NCBI GenBank assembly: GCA_027038805.1
Contig: JALWGO010000225.1
Location: 1 to 8,802 of the forward strand
Source of the DNA: Thermoprotei archaeon
GTDB taxonomy: Archaea > Thermoproteota > Thermoprotei_A > Sulfolobales > WANQ01
Direction: 5' to 3'
DNA: 8,802 nt
Part shown: positions 1 to 7,617 of the stretch, one piece after another
Layout: every line of letters starts with the position of its first letter
Position numbering within the stretch: position 1 is the first letter of the stretch
Made by a program: the position numbers and the translations under genes
The notes under the pieces: model-generated
Database searches by the model: none
What the model was told of the DNA's origin: nothing
What the model saw: only the letters and a program-made list of their open reading frames with translations

Positions 1-1795
1 CAATGACAACAACGTTGTCGAGTCTAATTAAACCGTCCATCTCTGTTAAGAGTTGACTAACAACTCTCTCTGTCACATGAGTGTCGCTTCCGAGACCTCT
101 CATAGGGGCAATTGCATCTATTTCGTCAAAGAATACAATTGCGGGAGAATACTGTCTTGCTCTTCTGAATATTTGTCTTATTGCTTTTTCTGATTCTCCT
201 ACCCATTTGCTTAGTATTTCTGGGCCCCGAACCGCGATAAAATTAGCACCACTCTCAGTAGCAGCAGCCTTAGCCAACAAAGTCTTACCAGTACCAGGAG
301 GACCAAAGAGTAATATTCCCTTAGGCGGTCTTATCCCCATTTTATCGAAGATTTCTGGGTGTTTTAGTGGCCACTCTACAGCTTCCCTCAACTGCTGCTT
401 AACATCCTCCAAACCACCAATATCACTCCAACGAACCTCAGGAACCTCAACATAAATCTCACGCATTAGGCTTGGCTGGATAAATTTCATTGCTTCTAGG
501 AAGTCCTTCATAGTTACCTTTAGTTCTCTTAGTTTCTCGGGTGGTATTGATTTTGTTACATCGATCTTACCTTCCTTAATGAATCTCCTAAGTGCCGCCA
601 TTGCAGCTTCCTTTGCAAGTGCAGCAATATCTGCACCAGTATAGCCGTGGGTCATTTCTGCTAATTTGTCTAGATCCACATCTTCTGCTAATGGCATATT
701 ACGTGTATGTACTAGAAGTATTTCTTTTCTAGCTCTCTTATCTGGCGGTGGTATCTCTATTTCTCTATCGAATCTACCTGGTCTACGAAGAGCAGGATCT
801 ACAGCTTCAGGCCTATTAGTTGCACCTATTACTATTACTTTTCCTCTCTCCTTCAATCCATCCATTAATGTTAGAAGTTGCGCTACTACCCTCTTCTCTA
901 CTTCACCAGTTACTTCTTCTCTACGTGGTGCTACTGCATCTATTTCGTCTATGAATATTATTGCTGGAGCATTTTCCTCAGCTTCTTTGAATATTTCTCT
1001 TAGACGAGCCTCGCTCTCACCATAAAACTTACTCATAATCTCGGGACCATTAATAGCGATAAAATATGCTCCTATCTCATTCGCTAATGCCTTAGCTAAT
1101 AGCGTTTTACCAGTACCTGGTGGACCGTAAAGCAGTATTCCCTTTGGAGGCTCTATTCCAAGGTGCTTGAAGAGCTCTGGGTGCTTTAGTGGTAGTTCTA
1201 CTATTTCTCTGATCTTCTCTTTTGCTTCTTCTAGGTCTCCTATATCTTCCCATGTAACTTTTGGTATAGCGCGCGCACGTTCTAGTCTTTCTGGTGCTAC
1301 TGGTTGCTTTCGGACAACTACTTCAGTATTGGTTGTAACATATACTGCTTGTGTTGGCTGTGTTGATACGACTACTAGTTTTACCGCTGTGTTAAAGATA
1401 GGAATTACTAGTATTTCGCCACGAGAGACCGGCTTTCTTAGTAGTAGCCTCCTCACGTATTCTACGAAGTCTTCTCCAAACATTATGGGCTCCGTTGGCG
1501 CTAGCACTACTTTTTCGGCTGGTTTTACTTCAGCCTTACGTATAGTAACATACTCTCCTACAGTTACGCCCAGACTTTCTCTTATGTAACCGTCTATTCT
1601 TATAATTCCCTTACCGTCTTCGGGACGTAGGGGAATTACTTGTGCTACTACTTTGCCCTTAGGGCCCTCTATCTCGATAAAGTCACCAGTCTCTATGCCT
1701 AGAGCACTCATAGCGTCTCTTGGTATTCTAGCGATTTTTCTCCCAACATCCCTTGATAAAGCTTCTGCTACACGGAGTCTAATTTCTCTTGACAT
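1..1795 (-). CDS. cdc48: Cdc48/VAT-type AAA+ ATPase, C-terminus cut by window edge
   Basis: Archaeal homologue of Cdc48/p97/VAT, a cytoplasmic hexameric unfoldase that threads proteins through its pore, often feeding the proteasome. Translated from the ATG at 1795-1793, 598 residues are present; the family is usually about 730-760 residues, so the end of D2 and the tail lie beyond the left edge. Residues 1-180 form the substrate/cofactor-binding N domain. D1 has Walker A GPPGTGKT at 224-231, pore-loop Tyr258, Walker B ending D283-E284, and the sensor/arginine-finger region ATNRP...RRPGRFD. D2 has a second GPPGTGKT at 498-505, pore-loop Trp531 and Walker B FFDE with D557-E558; its second region of homology is cut off. 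The start is supported by TGAGGT (minus strand, 1804-1799) just upstream. The gene is divergent from the KaiC-like gene. Codon use in D2 is patchy: two blocks have only T- or G-ending codons. Identification is secure; which of possibly several paralogues this is cannot be told. Confidence 0.97.
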   Translation of the reverse strand, partial: MSREIRLRVAEALSRDVGRKIARIPRDAMSALGIETGDFIEIEGPKGKVVAQVIPLRPEDGKGIIRIDGYIRESLGVTVGEYVTIRKAEVKPAEKVVLAPTEPIMFGEDFVEYVRRLLLRKPVSRGEILVIPIFNTAVKLVVVSTQPTQAVYVTTNTEVVVRKQPVAPERLERARAIPKVTWEDIGDLEEAKEKIREIVELPLKHPELFKHLGIEPPKGILLYGPPGTGKTLLAKALANEIGAYFIAINGPEIMSKFYGESEARLREIFKEAEENAPAIIFIDEIDAVAPRREEVTGEVEKRVVAQLLTLMDGLKERGKVIVIGATNRPEAVDPALRRPGRFDREIEIPPPDKRARKEILLVHTRNMPLAEDVDLDKLAEMTHGYTGADIAALAKEAAMAALRRFIKEGKIDVTKSIPPEKLRELKVTMKDFLEAMKFIQPSLMREIYVEVPEVRWSDIGGLEDVKQQLREAVEWPLKHPEIFDKMGIRPPKGILLFGPPGTGKTLLAKAAATESGANFIAVRGPEILSKWVGESEKAIRQIFRRARQYSPAIVFFDEIDAIAPMRGLGSDTHVTERVVSQLLTEMDGLIRLDNVVVI

Positions 1796-1860
1796 GTTAC
1801 CTCACACTCTGTTATAGTTCTACTAAACTGGTTAAAAACCATTGATTAAATAATCTCATT
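1796..1860 (-). promoter_or_regulatory. Promoter and RBS region of cdc48
   Basis: Upstream of the cdc48 ATG the minus strand carries TGAGGT (1804-1799), matching the anti-Shine-Dalgarno end of archaeal 16S rRNA, only three bases from the start codon. Two AT-rich elements could be the TATA box: TTTTTAAC at 1838-1831, which would give a leader of about 15 bases, or TTATTTAA within 1855-1844, which would give about 28. Without transcription start data I cannot choose between them. Confidence 0.4.
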
Positions 1861-1881
1861 ACTATCTAGTTAACACTATAA

Positions 1882-1933
1882 TTACCCAATAATATATATT
1901 CCCTAACATATATATTAAGAAAGGGTGGAATAT
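1882..1933 (+). promoter_or_regulatory. Promoter and RBS of the KaiC-like gene, with AT inverted repeat
   Basis: A TATA-like element AATATATATT lies at 1891-1900, preceded by ACCCAAT, which may act as a BRE. A start about 25 bases downstream would fall near 1920. The GGTG at 1924-1927 is a Shine-Dalgarno sequence six bases before the ATG at 1934. AATATATAT (1891-1899) and ATATATATT (1908-1916) form an exact inverted repeat with an 8-base spacer, so the second arm sits between the TATA box and the predicted transcript start. That position would suit an operator, but such AT strings can also arise by chance in AT-rich DNA. Confidence 0.45.
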
Positions 1934-2698
1934 ATGGTTGAGAGAGTTAAAACCGGTATACCTGGAATGGATGAAATACTCTATGGGGGAATACCAAAGA
2001 GAAACATAGTATTGTTGGCCGGAGGACCTGGAACAGGGAAAACCATCTTTGGACAACAATATTTGTGGAACGGGCTACAAATGGGCGAACCCGGTATATA
2101 TGTTGCATTAGAAGAGCATCCAGTTCAAGTACGTATAAACATGAGACAATTCGGCTGGGATGTAAGAAAATACGAGCAAGAAGGACTCTTCGCAATAGTT
2201 GACGCCTTTACTGGTGGAATAGGTGAAGCTGCTAAGAGGGAGAGATATGTTGTAAGAGATCCAACAGATGTAGGCTTATTCATAGATACATTAAAGGAGG
2301 CCATAAGAGATACTGGGGCTGTACGAGGAGTAATAGACTCAGTATCTACTCTATACCTCACAAAACCCGCTGTTGCCAGAAGTATCGTCATGATGTTAAA
2401 GAGAGTTCTAAGCGGTATGGGCGTAACAACTATACTAGTGAGCCAGGTATCAGTAACCGAGAGAGGATTCGGAGGCCCTGGAGTAGAACACGCTGCTGAC
2501 GGTATCATAAGATTAGATCTAGACGAAATAGGAGGAGAGCTAAAAAGAAGCCTAATAGTGTGGAAAATGAGGGGAACTAAGCATTCAATGAGAAGACATC
2601 CCTTCGAGATAACAGATAAAGGCATAATAGTCTACCATAACAAAGTGTTAAAAATAACACGTGGAGGTATATCTGAAGTAACATTAGGCGAAGAGTAG
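1934..2698 (+). CDS. Single-domain KaiC-like RecA-superfamily ATPase
   Basis: A 254-residue protein of the archaeal KaiC/RadA-like group (COG0467 type): cytoplasmic P-loop ATPases with one RecA fold, whose archaeal members are mostly uncharacterised and proposed to act in signalling. The opening TGIPGMDEILYGGIP is the family signature. Walker A is GGPGTGKT at 30-37, the paired glutamates expected for ATP hydrolysis are E60-E61 in ALEEHP, and the Walker B strand is VIDSVS with D135. The C-terminal WKMRGTKH followed by HPFEITDKGI is typical of this group. Unlike cyanobacterial KaiC it has one domain, not two, so a clock role should not be assumed. The ATG at 1934 is preferred over an in-frame GTG at 1925, because that GTG is part of the GGTG ribosome-binding site. 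The gene is divergent from cdc48 and lies 138 bases before reverse gyrase, which seems to have its own promoter. Confidence 0.94.
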   Translation: MVERVKTGIPGMDEILYGGIPKRNIVLLAGGPGTGKTIFGQQYLWNGLQMGEPGIYVALEEHPVQVRINMRQFGWDVRKYEQEGLFAIVDAFTGGIGEAAKRERYVVRDPTDVGLFIDTLKEAIRDTGAVRGVIDSVSTLYLTKPAVARSIVMMLKRVLSGMGVTTILVSQVSVTERGFGGPGVEHAADGIIRLDLDEIGGELKRSLIVWKMRGTKHSMRRHPFEITDKGIIVYHNKVLKITRGGISEVTLGEE

Positions 2699-2725
2699 AC
2701 TTTTATAAGCATCTTTGAAAAAGTG

Positions 2726-2738
2726 TATTATTTTTCTA
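2726..2738 (+). terminator. Possible T-rich terminator after the KaiC-like gene
   Basis: TATTATTTTTCT follows the KaiC-like stop codon by about 30 bases. Archaeal RNA polymerase can terminate at short T-tracts without a hairpin, and none is obvious here. A shorter TTTT at 2701-2704 and another at 2756-2759 are alternative sites. Confidence 0.4.
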
Positions 2739-2764
2739 AGCGAGTTATTGTATGATTTTACTAG

Positions 2765-2836
2765 AGAATATAACCTTTAAATCCCTACTTATTTACCTAT
2801 AATCTGTAGTAATAAAGATACGAGTTGGGTGCATTA
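2765..2836 (+). promoter_or_regulatory. Promoter and RBS of reverse gyrase
   Basis: TTTAAAT at 2776-2782, preceded by ATAACC, resembles an archaeal TATA box with its BRE. A start about 25 bases downstream, near 2805, would leave a leader of roughly 30 bases. GGTG at 2828-2831 is the ribosome-binding site, five bases before the ATG at 2837. A second TATA-like string, TTTATAAG at 2702-2709 just behind the preceding stop codon, could start a longer leader of about 100 bases. Confidence 0.5.
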
Positions 2837-5800
2837 ATGGGTAAGCAATTAGAGGCTCACGGTATATACCGGTATGCGTGCCCCAACTGCGGTGGCGAGA
2901 TATCCGATTTAAGATTATTCTATGGCCTCCCTTGTAGTAAGTGTCTACCAAAAATAGAGTTAAAAAGATACGATGTACTAGAGCTAGGCAGTATCTTACG
3001 CAAACACGGTGTACTTAAAGAATACAAGTGGTTCTACGAGACCGAGAAAAAGCTTAGAAGAGTTGAAGAATTTTTCAATAAGGCTACGGGAAGTAGGTTT
3101 TGGAGCGCTCAACGCACATGGGCTAGAAGAGTCCTACGTGGTAAAAGCTTTGCTATAGTTGCTCCAACTGGTGTTGGAAAGACAATGTTTGGTCTAACAA
3201 TGTCTCTTTTCTTAGCTAAAACCGAGAACGCTAAATCATACATTATTGTTCCAACAACTCCACTGGTAATGCAGGCTGAGAAAAAATTAGTTGACCTAGC
3301 AGAGAGAGCCGGAGTCAATGTGGGAGTCCTCGCTATTCACTCGAGACTATCTAGGAAGGAGAGAGCAGAGCGGTTGAGTAGATTACAAGCAGGAGATTTC
3401 CATGTACTTATAACTACTGCGAGATTCCTACAGCAAAACTTTGATAAGCTTATTGGAAGACGCTTTAGATTTTTATTTGTTGACGACGTAGACGCTGTAT
3501 TGAAGAGTAGTAAGAGTATAGATCTTTTACTAATGTTAATGGGCTTCGATGAGAAAGATATTGAAACGGGATTTGAGTTAATAAAGCTTAAGAGAGAGCT
3601 TGCAAGGTACCTTTCCCGTAATGATAAGGAGCTTATCGATAAATTAGATAGAAGGATAAAGGAGCTTGAGAAAAAGATAGAACATAAGAGAAAGAAACTG
3701 AAGGCAGTACTCATAGTTTCAACGGCAACAGGTAGGCCTAGGGGAACACGCGTCAAGCTCTTTAGAGAACTATTGGGCTTTGAAGTTGGTTCGCGATCGG
3801 AGTTCCTAAGAAACATTACTGATTCATACATAGAGCCCCGTGAAAACATTGAGGAAACTGTTAGCTCCCTTGTAAATAAGTTGGGGACAGGTGGACTAGT
3901 ATTTGTGCCTATAGATAAAGGAATAGAATATGCGGAAAAATTAGCCGAATACATATCAGAAAAAACAAGATACAAGGCTGGTGCATTTCACTCAAAAGCG
4001 ATTAAGAACCTAGACTTGTTTATAGAAGGAGAGATAGATGTACTAGTAGGAGTTGCTACATATTACGGAGTAATGGTCCGTGGTCTCGATCTACCTGATC
4101 GTGTCAGATATGCTGTCTTCGCGGGAGTTCCTAGACTTAAGTTTAGCACCCAATTAGAGGATCCTCATCCAGTAAACATATTTAGAGCATTAACTCTTCT
4201 AAGAGAAGCTGTGGGTGACGAGGAGAAACAGAAAGTAGAGGTAATGATAGCCCGCTTAAGAAGGCACTTACAGAGACTATCTACGGCAGCATTGGCTAAA
4301 CTAGCTGAGATATTGAGAAGTGGACAAGAACCACAATCAAGGATAGATCAAGACTTTTATGAAGCATTAAACTATGTTAGAGAAATGCTGAAACGTGAAG
4401 ATGTAAGGAAGAGACTAAAGGAGAACCCCGAACTCTCAATAATCGAGTCTGAGGGCAAAACTTACATCCTTGTACCCGATGTGATGACCTATATTCAAGC
4501 AAGTGGAAGAACAAGTAGAATGTATGCAGGGGGACTAACATATGGGTTATCAGTTGTAGTAATAGATGATGAGCGCTTGTTTAGAGGATTAACTAGGAGG
4601 ATAAAATGGGTAATTGAAGACATAGAATGGAAGAATTTCAACGAGTTAAATATCGATGAAATCATAAAGAAAATAGACGAGGATCGAGCAAGAGTAAAGG
4701 AGATACTAAGCGGAAAGATAAGAGCGGAGATAAAAGATCTAGTAAAAACAGCATTAATGGTTGTAGAGTCACCCAATAAGGCGAGAACTATAGCCAATTT
4801 CTTCGGTAAACCCAATGTGAGGACTATAAATAATGTATTAAAAGTATATGAGGTAACTACAGGAAACCTAATATTAATGATAACTGCAAGCGGAGGCCAT
4901 GTATACGATCTAGTAAAGGATCCAATAGGCTTCCACGGAGTATTAATTGATGAGAAAAAACGACCTCGATTCACCCCAGTTTACACGTCCATAAAAAGAT
5001 GCTTAAAATGTGGTTACCAGTTCACAGATGAAACAAATATTTGTCCTAGGTGTGGAGGTAATATCATAAAGGATTCTAGAGAAGTCATAAAGGCCTTAAG
5101 AGAGCTTTCAAGCGAAGTTGACATGGTTCTAATAGGAACAGACCCAGATACCGAAGGCGAAAAAATAGGATGGGATACAGCTGTTCTACTCTCACCCTAT
5201 ACTCGTGATATAAGGAGAATAGAATTCCACGAAGTAACAAGGAAGGCTATAACAAAAGCTCTAGAAACAATAAGAGAATTCGATATGAAGCTCGTAGAAG
5301 CACAAATCGTTAGAAGGGTAGAGGATAGATGGATAGGATTCACTCTCTCACCACTCTTATGGTATGAGTTCTGGCCACCCTATTGCAAACTATATCTAAG
5401 CGAATCAAAGAGAAAGAAAAGAAAATATGAGTGCAAGCCAGGCGAAAACAGGAATCTTAGTGCTGGAAGAGTACAGTCACCAGTACTAGGCTGGATTATA
5501 GAGAGGTTCATAGAGCATAAGAAGAGTCAGAAATATTTCTATCGTTTCATAACACCTAGAGTAGACATTGAGTTCTCGGAGGACGAGCTTAAAGGAGCAT
5601 TACCGAGCCTTGAAAGAGAATATCTTCTAAAACAAGTACTGGAAGTGAAGAAGGTAAGCGAGAGAATAGAGGAAATTAAACCTCTGCCTCCATTCACAAC
5701 TGATACACTGCTATCAGAAGCTTCCTCAAAGTTCAAGTTAAGCACAACTGAGATCATGAATATTGCACAAGATCTCTTCGAACTAGGATTCATAACATAC

Positions 5801-6760
5801 CATAGAACTGATAGTATAAGGGTATCCGATACAGGAATCAATGTAGCAAGAGAATATTTGAAAGAAAAATATGGCGACAAATACAGGGAACTCTTCGTTC
5901 CAAGAACTTGGGGTACTGGCGGGGCACATGAAGCAATAAGGCCTACAAGACCCATAGATGCAGAACGCCTACGCGAACTAATAACCGAAGGAATCATACA
6001 ACCAGTTAGAGTACTTACAAGATACCATTACCTAATATACGATTTAATATTTAGGAGGTTTATAGCAAGCCAGATGAAGCCAGCTAAAGTGAAACGCGAA
6101 GTATACAACGTGAAAATTGGTAATGCTATAAAACAATTAGATCATCCAACAGAACTAGTTGAACCAGGATTCATGGATATCTATAAACCCTTTGAAATAG
6201 TTCCGAGTATTCCCGAAGGCAAACATCCCATACAAGACGTAATAATATTCAAGAGAGCTGAAAAAACACTGTATACACAAGGAGATGTAGTAGCATTAAT
6301 GAAGAAGAGGAAGATAGGAAGACCTAGTACCTATGCTAAAATAATTCAAACATTAATGCAGCGAGGATATGTTACTGAAACAGCAAAACAACGAAAATTA
6401 GTTGCAACAGAACTCGGAATGGGGGTTTACTCTTTCCTTTCAGCACTAATAATTGACGATGTAGTTAGACATCTGGAATTAAAGGAGAACAAGGATATAG
6501 TTCTGGAGTTACATAGCAAATTTAGAGAACTTTCAAAATATATTAGAAAGGATACTCTATACTTGCTTGCAGAGAGGGTAAGAAAACTAGTGTCCGAAGA
6601 GCGTACAAGAATACTTGAACAATATATGGATCATATTGAAGAGGGCAAGAAGTACTATCAAGATGTATTATCAGAGCTATATAGTGAAGTAAGAGATATC
6701 GCGCTCCAAGTTCAACGCTTTAATAATACGGGAAACGGGATTAACATTAATAGGAGGTAA
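2837..6760 (+). CDS. rgy: Reverse gyrase (helicase-topoisomerase IA fusion)
   Basis: ATP-dependent enzyme that introduces positive supercoils into DNA; nearly universal in hyperthermophiles and absent from mesophiles. The 1307-residue protein contains, in order: an N-terminal zinc finger (C15, C18, C33, C36); a helicase-like half with Walker A APTGVGKT at 109-116, DDVD at 216-219, STAT at 295-298 and QASGRTSR at 554-561; the latch region around 430-550; and the topoisomerase IA half with TOPRIM Glu644 and DPDTEGE at 769-775, a second zinc finger inside TOPRIM (C722, C725, C736, C739), LSAGRVQ at 874-880 and active-site Tyr988 in ITYHRTDS. A lysine/glutamate-rich helix at about 245-290 separates DDVD from STAT. 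Residues 846-871 look like a basic insertion compared with typical reverse gyrases. No intein is present. It is somewhat long for the family (about 1050-1250 is common). ATG 2837 is chosen over an in-frame TTG at 2825 because GGTG (2828-2831) lies between them. Confidence 0.99.
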   Translation: MGKQLEAHGIYRYACPNCGGEISDLRLFYGLPCSKCLPKIELKRYDVLELGSILRKHGVLKEYKWFYETEKKLRRVEEFFNKATGSRFWSAQRTWARRVLRGKSFAIVAPTGVGKTMFGLTMSLFLAKTENAKSYIIVPTTPLVMQAEKKLVDLAERAGVNVGVLAIHSRLSRKERAERLSRLQAGDFHVLITTARFLQQNFDKLIGRRFRFLFVDDVDAVLKSSKSIDLLLMLMGFDEKDIETGFELIKLKRELARYLSRNDKELIDKLDRRIKELEKKIEHKRKKLKAVLIVSTATGRPRGTRVKLFRELLGFEVGSRSEFLRNITDSYIEPRENIEETVSSLVNKLGTGGLVFVPIDKGIEYAEKLAEYISEKTRYKAGAFHSKAIKNLDLFIEGEIDVLVGVATYYGVMVRGLDLPDRVRYAVFAGVPRLKFSTQLEDPHPVNIFRALTLLREAVGDEEKQKVEVMIARLRRHLQRLSTAALAKLAEILRSGQEPQSRIDQDFYEALNYVREMLKREDVRKRLKENPELSIIESEGKTYILVPDVMTYIQASGRTSRMYAGGLTYGLSVVVIDDERLFRGLTRRIKWVIEDIEWKNFNELNIDEIIKKIDEDRARVKEILSGKIRAEIKDLVKTALMVVESPNKARTIANFFGKPNVRTINNVLKVYEVTTGNLILMITASGGHVYDLVKDPIGFHGVLIDEKKRPRFTPVYTSIKRCLKCGYQFTDETNICPRCGGNIIKDSREVIKALRELSSEVDMVLIGTDPDTEGEKIGWDTAVLLSPYTRDIRRIEFHEVTRKAITKALETIREFDMKLVEAQIVRRVEDRWIGFTLSPLLWYEFWPPYCKLYLSESKRKKRKYECKPGENRNLSAGRVQSPVLGWIIERFIEHKKSQKYFYRFITPRVDIEFSEDELKGALPSLEREYLLKQVLEVKKVSERIEEIKPLPPFTTDTLLSEASSKFKLSTTEIMNIAQDLFELGFITYHRTDSIRVSDTGINVAREYLKEKYGDKYRELFVPRTWGTGGAHEAIRPTRPIDAERLRELITEGIIQPVRVLTRYHYLIYDLIFRRFIASQMKPAKVKREVYNVKIGNAIKQLDHPTELVEPGFMDIYKPFEIVPSIPEGKHPIQDVIIFKRAEKTLYTQGDVVALMKKRKIGRPSTYAKIIQTLMQRGYVTETAKQRKLVATELGMGVYSFLSALIIDDVVRHLELKENKDIVLELHSKFRELSKYIRKDTLYLLAERVRKLVSEERTRILEQYMDHIEEGKKYYQDVLSELYSEVRDIALQVQRFNNTGNGININRR

Positions 6761-6771
6761 AACTAAACCCA

Positions 6772-6777
6772 GAGGTG
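6772..6777 (+). promoter_or_regulatory. RBS that fixes the TTG start of the nitrilase-like gene
   Basis: GAGGTG lies nine bases before the TTG at 6787, inside the 26-base gap after reverse gyrase. An in-frame TAG at 6784-6786 excludes any earlier start, so the rare TTG initiation codon is well supported. Confidence 0.7.
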
Positions 6778-6786
6778 TGATAATAG

Positions 6787-7617
6787 TTGACTTTAATAGC
6801 AGTTGCACACCTAAAAACTAGGATTGGCGCCAAGCGTACAAACATGGAGCACGTAAAGAATTTAGTAAAGGACGCTAAAGAAAAGGGGGCAAAACTAATA
6901 GTGTTACCCTCAATGTTCAATAGTGGTCCGATAATAGATTATCTCCCTCCCCAACGACTGAAATATTCGCTGAAAAGTCAAGCCGAACGTATTCCGGGTC
7001 CGAGTACCGAGCAATTAACGACTATTGCTATAGGGACATCACTGTATATTGTTGCCGGACCCATGATAGAGAGAGCAGGGCCTAAACTGTTCTTAACAAC
7101 TATCATTGTTGGACCAGATGGCGGTATTCTTGGAAAATACCGCAAAATAGCCCTATCTCCTAAGGAGGAACAAATAGGAATATCCTCTGGTCGTGAACTC
7201 GTATACTTTAACTTAGACCGAAAATACGGCATATTGGCCGAGGAAGATATCATTACACCCGAAATCGCCCGAAGTTTAAGAATAACTGGTGCTGACTCGC
7301 TGATAACGTCTATTAGGGTAAAACCGAACAATAAGTTTACGAATTACTTGCTAATAGCCAGGGCCATAGAGAATAATTTACCAGTAATCGCTGCTGGAGG
7401 TATAGTGGAGAACCAAGGGGAAATAGTGGGAGAAGTTGCAAGCATGATTTATGATCCGAGGGAGGGAGTCATAGGTTTTGCTGAGGGCGCTGAAGAACAG
7501 ATAATAGTTGCAGATTTACCTAAGACCATAGATGATAGTTTGCTTGTAACCACCAATAGCTTAAAACTGGCTGTAACGAGTTTGTGTAAGATAGCAAGGA
7601 ATAGAGATATAATATGA
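6787..7617 (+). CDS. Nitrilase-superfamily protein lacking the catalytic Cys and Glu (probable pseudoenzyme)
   Basis: A 276-residue protein with the carbon-nitrogen hydrolase fold. Active members hydrolyse amides or nitriles with a Glu-Lys-Cys triad. Fold signatures seen here are LIVLPSMFNSG (37-47), GKYRKIAL with Lys120 (117-124), the YGIL...TPEIAR stretch (148-162) and ARAIENNLPVI (191-201). Aligned by eye to the usual LPEMF and GVMICYD motifs, the catalytic Glu is Ser42 and the nucleophilic Cys is Glu152. The only cysteine in the protein is Cys267, far from the active site, so ordinary hydrolase chemistry seems impossible. The frame is open throughout, which argues for a maintained protein rather than a decaying gene. 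The start is TTG 6787: a stop codon lies directly upstream in frame, and GAGGTG (6772-6777) sits nine bases before it. It begins 26 bases after reverse gyrase, with no promoter seen between them, so it is probably translated from the same transcript. Its role is unknown; a binding or scaffold role is inference. Confidence 0.85.
   Translation: MTLIAVAHLKTRIGAKRTNMEHVKNLVKDAKEKGAKLIVLPSMFNSGPIIDYLPPQRLKYSLKSQAERIPGPSTEQLTTIAIGTSLYIVAGPMIERAGPKLFLTTIIVGPDGGILGKYRKIALSPKEEQIGISSGRELVYFNLDRKYGILAEEDIITPEIARSLRITGADSLITSIRVKPNNKFTNYLLIARAIENNLPVIAAGGIVENQGEIVGEVASMIYDPREGVIGFAEGAEEQIIVADLPKTIDDSLLVTTNSLKLAVTSLCKIARNRDII

Noticed and set aside
81..1589. Plus-strand open frames opposite cdc48
   Set aside because: The minus strand encodes an uninterrupted Cdc48 with both AAA+ modules; the plus-strand products are Ser/Ile-rich and match no family I know.
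1925..1933. An earlier GTG start for the KaiC-like gene at 1925
   Set aside because: That GTG is part of the GGTG ribosome-binding site for the ATG at 1934, and the family signature begins directly after the ATG.
2825..2836. An earlier TTG start for reverse gyrase at 2825
   Set aside because: GGTG at 2828-2831 would lie inside the coding region; it is well placed for the ATG at 2837, and no good ribosome-binding site precedes the TTG.
3485..3730. A possible intein or foreign insertion in reverse gyrase, suggested by its length and the charged segment after DDVD
   Set aside because: No intein splice motifs are visible; the charged segment is a helical, Lys/Glu-rich linker that fits between helicase motifs of this family.
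4565..4571. TGATGA resembling the C box of a C/D-box guide RNA
   Set aside because: It lies inside the reverse gyrase coding sequence and no matching D/D' boxes (CTGA) were found at the right spacing.
3337..5997. Long open frames on the minus strand opposite reverse gyrase
   Set aside because: Their products are Ser/Leu-rich low-complexity translations typical of antisense shadows; the plus-strand frame holds every conserved reverse gyrase motif.
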